Below, piece after piece: positions 57,397-64,000 of a stretch of DNA of 64,000 nt; the first letter of the stretch is position 1, and each line of letters starts with the position of its first letter. A program made the translations under genes and the position numbers. The stretch is from contig JAAAJB010000011.1 in NCBI GenBank assembly GCA_016098155.1, forward strand, positions 1 to 64,000, read 5' to 3'. The notes under the pieces are model-generated. The model searched no databases, was not told where the DNA came from, and saw only the letters and a list, made by a program, of their open reading frames with translations. The stretch is from Actinomortierella ambigua. Taxonomy: Eukaryota > Mortierellomycota > Mortierellomycetes > Mortierellales > Mortierellaceae.

Positions 57397-59250
57397 TTAC
57401 CGCACCTTTTCTTTCTCTTACTTCGTGACTGATTGTTTACATTGCCCTCCTGACAGTGTGAACAGCTGTCGCTCCTTCCTTGTCTCTTCTACTCATCAAC
57501 CCTGGAAGGGGGAGCACTGTGGTTTCTCTTCTCTCCAAATCTCTGCAAGGGAACCACTACTTTATGGAGTGGGACTCCACACGAGTCTCTCCTCTCGATC
57601 TAAGCTCTTCGCTAGAATGCTCGGGCCATGTTCCTACTATTGAAGAGGGACGTGTCCTCTTCTATTGTCTTTGGTGGCAACGAGATTTCAAACTCCTCTC
57701 AAATCTCCGGGGTCAAAAAAGTATTTGAGGACAAAAGAGAGAAGAAGAGTGATGTCTGTGGGCAACCGAGCGCAACGATGCCCTGCTGAAATCGACGTGA
57801 TTGTGATTGCTGCAATAGACATGTACATTTTTTTTGGTTGCTCGGACGTTCGCCCAGATACAGTTCATGCTTCTATTCAGCCCAACAATTGGAACTGTTG
57901 TATCTCACGGAAGGGGAGCAAAGGGGAGGGAGAGGGAGGAGGGTCGATGGACGACATGCATGCAAACAACAATCTTTGGTCATGAGGGTTCACAAAAAAA
58001 AAAAAAAATGCCTGCGCAACCAAAAAACAAAACAGCAAACAAACAACTCAAAAGAAACAGGGACCCCCTCCATTGAGAGGCGAGAACATCGACAAACGGG
58101 GTGCAAGCGATGTGGGAGTTGGTGCGGCTATGCGCCAAGGGATGAAGGAAAAGGGCTGCTGAAATGGGACTTGCCTATTTTGAACTATTTCTTGCACGCG
58201 CACCCCACCAATTGCGTCCCGCTCGTGATCGTGCTAGTGTTAAGGCTGCACGCATCGGAAAGTATGTTCCGTCGAGCTGAGGCCTTTCTTCATATACTCT
58301 TGCAACGGAGCAACTTACCTACCTTCTATGCAGATAAGTTTGAGGGTGCGCTCTTTGGTCTTTTCTTCCGTTGCCCGCTCGGACCCCAATCATGTCGCAC
58401 ATACTCATGACTAATAGGGAGATATGCAAGCGTCGTTACTTCAGCCCCACACTGACTCTCAAAACGGATGTCTCTCTCTCCACCTAGCAGAAAACGTCCT
58501 TTCTAAGGAATAATACATTGAGCAAGAACATAGATAATAATAGCGAAGATTCTTACTCTGCTCTTTCCCGCCACCCGCCTCTGCTTTTTCCACAGATACA
58601 TGTACGCGAGTGCAGGTGAATGATGTAGGAAATGGCTAGCTAAGCAGCGGACTCCTTGTCTAGTTCATGCAATAGGTTCATACTTTCTTTAGGTGGGCGG
58701 TGATTTTCACTTACACCATATTTCATTCGCCCTTCTGCCTATCCCTGCAACACCTCTCTCCCGTTGTATCCTCAACGTCTCCATCCCATGCATCGAGTTT
58801 TGCATACAGACAAAATAAAAATCACAGCGCTCTATTGGGTCAGGATTCATTTCCCAATGTCTTCTCTCCCCCTCCCTTTCTCTCGAAAAATAATCCTTTC
58901 TCACAAGCATTGTAGCATAATAAGGGGTAGGCCTCATTGCCTAGTGCCTTTGAAAGAAAGTAAAATGAAAAAGAATGAATTTGACATGTGCTACTACCCC
59001 AGAAGGAGGATAGTGAATCTATCCATACGCTGCTCTTGGTCTAGTTTTTTTTTCCTCGCTTCGCTTACTGTGGATATGTGTTTTTTTTTTCAATGGTAAG
59101 GAGAAGAGGGGTACGGTAGACTACAAGTCTATTTTTCTTGCCCTCGTTCACCGCGCCTCGTTGATCACAAAGACAATAACCACAGCAAACATACCTATTG
59201 GGAGTGAGAGCAAGTCCAAAAGAAATGGGTGGTAAGGGACACTTATAGGA

Positions 59251-62200
59251 TCATCTTGGCCACAGTTGCTCTACTGCTGTTCACGATCAATATTATTCCC
59301 AGAGAAGGGAAAAAAACCACCTCCTTCCTTCCTTTCCTTCTTTCCCTTCCCTCCCTTCTCTCTTGCTTACCAATGACCACTTGGTACTTTTCTTGGATAA
59401 ATGTCCATGTTGATGATGACGGTGTTGCCTCATCCAAGTTGTAGGCTACCAAGTGTCCATCTCCAAAGGCCATCACTGATATACCGTCGACGAAGAGAGA
59501 GAAAAAAAGGAGCTTTGAGTCACAGAGCCATAACACAGGTTCCTGCCACATTACCCTAGTCAATAAAAAAAAAAACTTACGCAAGATACGCTGAAGTGGA
59601 TCTTCGACGCCACCTCTCTGCTCTGTCGATGATCGCGATTCGTTCGGATCATCTTTCGCGGTTGTATCACTCTCGTCACTTCTTGTGTGGAGTTGTGACC
59701 GTGGCACTTGGAAGATTCGCATCGCTCGTACCTCCTAAACACACCAGCGTATCGCCAATAGGGGGAAATAGGTGGGTACAATGAATAGAAGTCAATATCA
59801 AAGCGAGTTGAGTTGGGGGGGGGGGAGGATAGGTGGGAAAAAAACAGATTAAAACAACACACACGTACGCGTTTATATCGATGTGGAGTCGGTGTGTACA
59901 AATAGTTCTCATCACTCAGCACCATCGCCATCCGCCAAGGCTGGCTCGAAGGCACTTCGAGGTCAGGCCGCATGGGTATTTGTTTCAGAATAAGGACGTT
60001 ATTTCGCTGAAGGTGAAAAGGGAAAAAAAAAAGATGGTCAAGCGTTTGGTACTTGTATTTGCCCATTGACATACTATACCCACTAATTCAAGAAACATAG
60101 ACCACGTCTTCGCTTTTGTGTGTGTATTCCTTTGTTTCTCTTACCTTTGTCTTGAGGCCCATGACAGTTCGATCGTCGCTAAGAGCCCCCAAGTTCGGGT
60201 CCATCACATCAAATGTCACGCGGTCGATCAAGTAGTGTTGTTGCGGCTGTGATTGCTGGTTACCTTGCCGCTGCATTCCTGCATACCTTTGAGCCAGAAT
60301 GCTAGGGTCCAAGGTCTGAATGATGTCTTTGAATGGAAGAAGTAGAGCCCTGCCGTCCAATGACCGCACTATCGTTTTTTTTTTTGCAGGGCGAAGAGAG
60401 AAGAATGATAAGAATTAAAGAACCAGATTTCAAAAAAAGAAAGGACAACTCCTACCCCAGGGATACAAAAGCATCGAGCGATTTCTTGAAATTACCGATA
60501 AGCGGGTCCGGTTTTGGCTGAACGTAGCTCGTTGTCTCCTCATAAATCGAATCCGTCTCCTGTATTTTTTCGGGGTGGTACGCCTAGTTGTTTGTAGGAA
60601 ACCATGGGAAAGTACATTTCTTGGTTAGTTGACTTATTTCTTACTTTAGCGAATCACAGGTGAAAAAAGATTGGTTGCTTACAGATCCCTGCACTACTGT
60701 CCACTGATTGCTGCTGTCCATCTTTGCGATGTTGGTTTCATAGGTCCAACCTTGGCTGTGTTCATGGACTTGCGCCAAGAGCACACCGAAGCCTTCCTCT
60801 CTATAAACATCATAAAGCGCTAGTCAGACACAATTCATTCGTCCATGCATGCCCTGTTTTCTTCTAACCCACGTCCTGTCCTCCATCACCACAAGTCCAA
60901 TGTCCCAGCTCTTACTTGGGATTAGATTTAGGGACCAAGGCTAGGTCGCTAGTGCGGTAGACGAGATTGAGGACATCCTTGCATGCTGCAGAAAACACCC
61001 CAAAAACCAAATAAAAAATGGATAAGCGTGGAGAAGATTTTTGCTGCAAGAATTTTTTTGAAAGATAAAAGGCCAACTAAATCGATCCCTTACCTTGCTT
61101 CGGTCCAGTGCTACCGTTTGCGAGCTCGTATGGCTGATTTTGCGAGGTAGCGCCCACTTTTAGATTAGGCAACTTGAGGAATCGGAACATGTATGGATCA
61201 TTTGCTCTATGAGAGGAATGGTGAAGTAAAGTTGGATAGAACCAATTAGCTTCCGTGCCCCCCCCTTCCGATTGCCTAAAAGCCCAATCAAGGAGCCATT
61301 TCAACACCAAAATTCACCTTGTGTAAATAATCGTATCATGCTCGAGTACAAAGTCCTTGAACGGCATACTTCCAGGGAGTTTGTAGTCGAAAAACACGAA
61401 TGGATCATGTTGGTAGCAATCTGACTTTTGTCCACCGCAGTCATCTAAGAAGGACTCAAAAGAGAAACTCAGGACGCAATTCTCCTCATGGGTTGCTATT
61501 ATATCTTGTGATTTTTTCTTCACTTAAATGTTGGGTGTAAAATGTTACCTTGCAGCGGCTTGTCTGCCGGCTGGAACCGCCCAAAGTGATACACACGGAG
61601 ATAGTAAGCCGCGGTTTCGTCCTGCACGACTTTGTAGAGCACTGCCAGACGAATGGCCTCCCGCGCATCACCGTGTAAAGCAGATTCTCTGGTGGTGTCA
61701 GTTAATCGCTCAGCTCTCTCCTTGAGCCGTCGTGCTCGAATCTCCTTGGAAAGCGGCACCAACCGCCGTGAGACGGATGTGTGAATAATCGATCCTGGGA
61801 GCTTGTGGGTGTAGAGTAGTTTCCAGCCTTTTTTTTTTTTTTTTTTTTTTATAAAAAAAATCAGAGTTGGGACGTGTTTCTTGTGTGATGCGTAGATGCG
61901 AGATTCAGATAACCCACAACCATTAACTGCTTACTGTTGTCGTCGCCAGGACGGAGAACACTTTCCAACGGTCGTCCATACTGGTACACAACACCTGTAA
62001 GGATACCAAAAAAAAGTCGGAGAAGCAAGCCAAGAGTGTGATATGAATAGTCTGGTGGAACTTCATGTTTATTTGCTCAAGGGTTGGCAAAAGAAAAGTC
62101 AAGTGTTCTATCCTTGGCGAAACAATTTGTTCCGCTTCCATCCACATCCACACTTTGTAACACATGACCAGGAACCACCTCTGGTTGACCTTACCTGGAC

Positions 62201-62816
62201 TACACGTGTCGCTTTCATGCTGGATCATGGTTAGCCAAGCCCAGGGTTGTTCCTTGCCTCCTCGAAGCACGGTCTGGTCTGTTGCTACCTGTCGATCATA
62301 CTGATTCTGCTGATCCTGTTGATCTGAGTGGGAAAATGGTGGATGCATACTCCGTCTCTTTCCAACAGGCCATTGGCCGTCGTGCCTGCCGTCTCCTAAT
62401 TGGTGGTCTGTGCCCTCCGGTCGCGGTAGTGGTGGTGAGGGCTTCTTTTGTTGTTGCGTTGTATCTTCCGCCATCGGATCGCCTCCCGTGTCGCGGTGCT
62501 CTTTGTCAACTTCTTCTAGTTGGTTTCCTACATCTTCTAAGGGGACCTCGTCTTCCATGAAGAAAGGAGCAGCAGCAGCCGCGGTAGTGTGACTAGACTC
62601 TGGGTAGATGATAGCGGGGTCCTCGGGAAACAAAGTCGAGACCTCCAAGACGACTGTGTCTACACGACGGCGCTGATGCTCGTGTGACAGCGGGAGAGAC
62701 TCGTTACTCTGGTTGACCTTGGTTGGAAAGTCATAGCTGTCGCCATGCATGCGGATGAACATCATAATCACGCCTAGCCCAAAGGCGAGCATGCCAAGCG
62801 AGCGCCAGGGCATCAT
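59251..62816 (-). CDS. Predicted type II membrane protein, 13 exons, function unknown
   Basis: Exons are predicted at 62816-62195, 61994-61935, 61827-61549, 61444-61318, 61206-61094, 60985-60916, 60800-60683, 60583-60496, 60368-60145, 60006-59869, 59734-59581, 59475-59371 and about 59276-59251. All junctions close in phase, giving about 707 residues. Residues 4-22 form one transmembrane helix (WRSLGMLAFGLGVIMMFI). A low-complexity acidic/Gln stalk of about 180 residues follows, and then a mostly beta-like region with repeated aromatic strands: GVVYQYGRPLESVLRPGDD, WKLLYTHKLPGS, YYLRVYHFGRFQP, DPFVFFDYKLPGSMPF, DPYMFRFLKLPN, VLLAQVHEHSQGWTYETN, LMAFGDGHLVAYNLDE. The pattern suggests a lumenal or extracellular propeller-like domain. 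I do not recognise the family. The last acceptor has three consecutive candidate AGs, all in the same frame. Confidence 0.7.
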
Positions 62817-63333
62817 GATTGTTAAAGCGTTTGAGGATGAGGAAGCGGGAGAAAGCGATTAGATGAAAGACGGTTAGAAGCGTAAAGAGTTGGGGGAGAA
62901 CAGGACAGGGCAAACAAGGTTTCGTTCGTTCATTGTCCAACGAATAAGAAAGAGGGGCGGACCACTGTCTATAGCAAAAAGCACTTTGTTCTCAAGCTTC
63001 CTCAACCAGGTCATGTTCATCGTCCAGCTGAATGAGCAGTATGAATGTAGAATGCACCACACACGCAGAGTAGCAAGGCACCTGCTCAAGGCACACTTTG
63101 GGGAGGTTTGGGAGTGTGGAGGGTAGTGATAACTAGAGGAAGAGATCGAAGAGTCAGGTCCAGTAAACACGCTTCAATCAAGCTGAGAGCGGCAAACTTG
63201 GAGATCAGTTGGTCGTCAAAATAGCACTGCAACAGCAAGATCAGGTCTCGAGAGTGAAATAATGAATGCTTTTTAGTGAAATGGCATGGGTAAGAGAACG
63301 AAAAACAGCAAAGGAATAACAAAACAACAGCTC
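62817..63333. other. Intergenic region, membrane-protein promoter side and UTP3 3' flank
   Basis: No gene is supported. The DNA next to 62816 should contain the promoter of the membrane-protein gene. The DNA next to 63334 is the 3' flank of UTP3. Confidence 0.55.
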
Positions 63334-64000
63334 TTAAGAAAACTTGACGGAACGAGCCAATCCTGTCTTGATACCCGTCTTCTCTCCGGCATAAGCGCCC
63401 TCCAGTCGTGTAAACACGCGCTTGACGGACTTGATCTTCTTCTTGGCCGTCTCGTACTTGTTGCGGTGCTTGACACGAGGGTTGCGCTGCTCCTTCTTGC
63501 GGTGAGGTGTGAGACCCTTGTTCTTGAGGATCTGCCAGGAGATGGAACGCTTGTCGTTCGCATCAATACTGGTATCCTCAAATGATGTTGCTGACGTGAA
63601 CTCTTCGCCAAGTGCCTTGCGGGCCGCCTTCTTCGCATTCTTCGCTGCCACAGCCGCTTCATAGTAGGCTGCAGCATCAAAGTCATCGCCGTCGTCGCCG
63701 CCAGCTCCAGCCTTACGGCCCTTGCCAGTCGACTTGCCGCTCTGGCCCTCATCGCCGTCACTGTCACCGTCACCACCGGCCACCATCCGTGCAGCCGCTT
63801 GGTCCTTCTCGTCCCAGTCCAGGTCATCCAGCTCCGTGTTCTCCGGCTCGGGTCCTTGGTTTGCAGCCTTGCGCTTCATCTGCTCCTGTCGGTCCTTGAA
63901 CCGGTCGCGGTAAGGGATATCGGTATCACCAGAACCACGCAGGATCTTGGACCGCTTGTTCACTGCCTGATCAACCTTGGCAACATAGTCACGCAAGGAT
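63334..64000 (-). CDS. UTP3: UTP3/SAS10 small-subunit processome protein, C-terminal part
   Basis: The frame runs off the right edge, so only the last 222 or so residues are present. The visible sequence begins with LRDYVAKVDQAVNKR and an acidic/basic low-complexity region (DGDSDGDEGQ). It ends with the conserved Sas10 C-terminal domain: KRSISWQILKNKGLTPHRKK, EQRNPRVKHRNKYETAKKK, GAYAGEKTGIKTGLARSVKF. The family is a nucleolar component of the U3-containing SSU processome, needed for 18S rRNA maturation. The stop codon is at 63334-63336. Nothing is odd apart from the window boundary. Confidence 0.93.
   Translation of the reverse strand, partial: SLRDYVAKVDQAVNKRSKILRGSGDTDIPYRDRFKDRQEQMKRKAANQGPEPENTELDDLDWDEKDQAAARMVAGGDGDSDGDEGQSGKSTGKGRKAGAGGDDGDDFDAAAYYEAAVAAKNAKKAARKALGEEFTSATSFEDTSIDANDKRSISWQILKNKGLTPHRKKEQRNPRVKHRNKYETAKKKIKSVKRVFTRLEGAYAGEKTGIKTGLARSVKFS

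Larger units (their letters stand above)
53170..59250. other. 6.1-kb stretch without a supported gene
   Basis: This is microsatellite-rich DNA: (GA)n near 53527-53552, (TG)n near 53966-53978, (TGG)n at 56332-56362 and (TC)n at 57363-57392, with many pyrimidine- or purine-rich tracts. Frames are short or low-complexity, and I could not assemble exons with a recognisable product. The part next to 53170 must hold the zinc-finger promoter, and the part near 59250 holds the 3' end of the membrane-protein gene. Confidence 0.5.

Noticed and set aside
58079..58410. Open frame with a CxxC-like start
   Set aside because: It has no initiator in a good context and no recognisable zinc-binding or other domain. 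Its length is compatible with chance.

Overview
The window is eukaryotic nuclear DNA from a filamentous fungus. Nearly every recognisable gene is broken by GT-AG introns of about 60-600 bp, and there are no operons or Shine-Dalgarno sites. Poly-A/T runs and dinucleotide microsatellites are everywhere, and proteins carry long Gln, His and Ser tracts. My best placement is Mucoromycota, most likely the Mortierella group. The reasons are a TKL-like kinase fused to Sel1 repeats, an SLC1-type dicarboxylate/amino-acid symporter, a fucose-1-phosphate guanylyltransferase homologue and small secreted cysteine-rich proteins. This placement is inference from gene content; no marker gene (rRNA, tRNA) was found.

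Layout. 1-8 kb is gene-poor. It has a possible retroelement fragment at the left edge, a two-exon secreted protein with two tandem CC-type knottin cysteine frameworks, and a six-cysteine secreted protein whose neighbouring duplicate copy is broken by a stop and a frameshift. 8-19 kb holds a class I methyltransferase, an ARL5-type small GTPase whose first exon is only the start codon, a large Gln/His-rich protein, and a seven-exon fucose-1-phosphate guanylyltransferase. 19-35 kb holds a carboxypeptidase Y-type serine protease, a TM7SF3/TMEM198-type (DUF4203) membrane protein, a 1424-residue tectonin-repeat protein ending in a CaaX box, a ZIP7-like zinc transporter and the spliceosomal cyclophilin CWC27. 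36-46 kb holds a secreted TP-rich protein, the kinase-Sel1 protein, the sorting nexin MVP1/SNX8 and the SLC1-type symporter. 46-64 kb has two long stretches without convincing genes, separated by a four-finger C2H2 protein. It then has a 13-exon type II membrane protein of unknown function and, at the right edge, the C-terminal part of the SSU-processome protein UTP3/SAS10.

Several products act in the endomembrane system: ARL5 (trans-Golgi), MVP1 (endosomal sorting), carboxypeptidase Y (vacuole), the ZIP transporter (probably ER/Golgi) and the fucose enzyme (GDP-fucose supply for glycosylation). They are dispersed with unrelated housekeeping genes, so I read this as ordinary gene order rather than a functional cluster. 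Exon boundaries were chosen by consensus splice sites plus phase arithmetic and, where possible, by family similarity. They are predictions, not transcript evidence.
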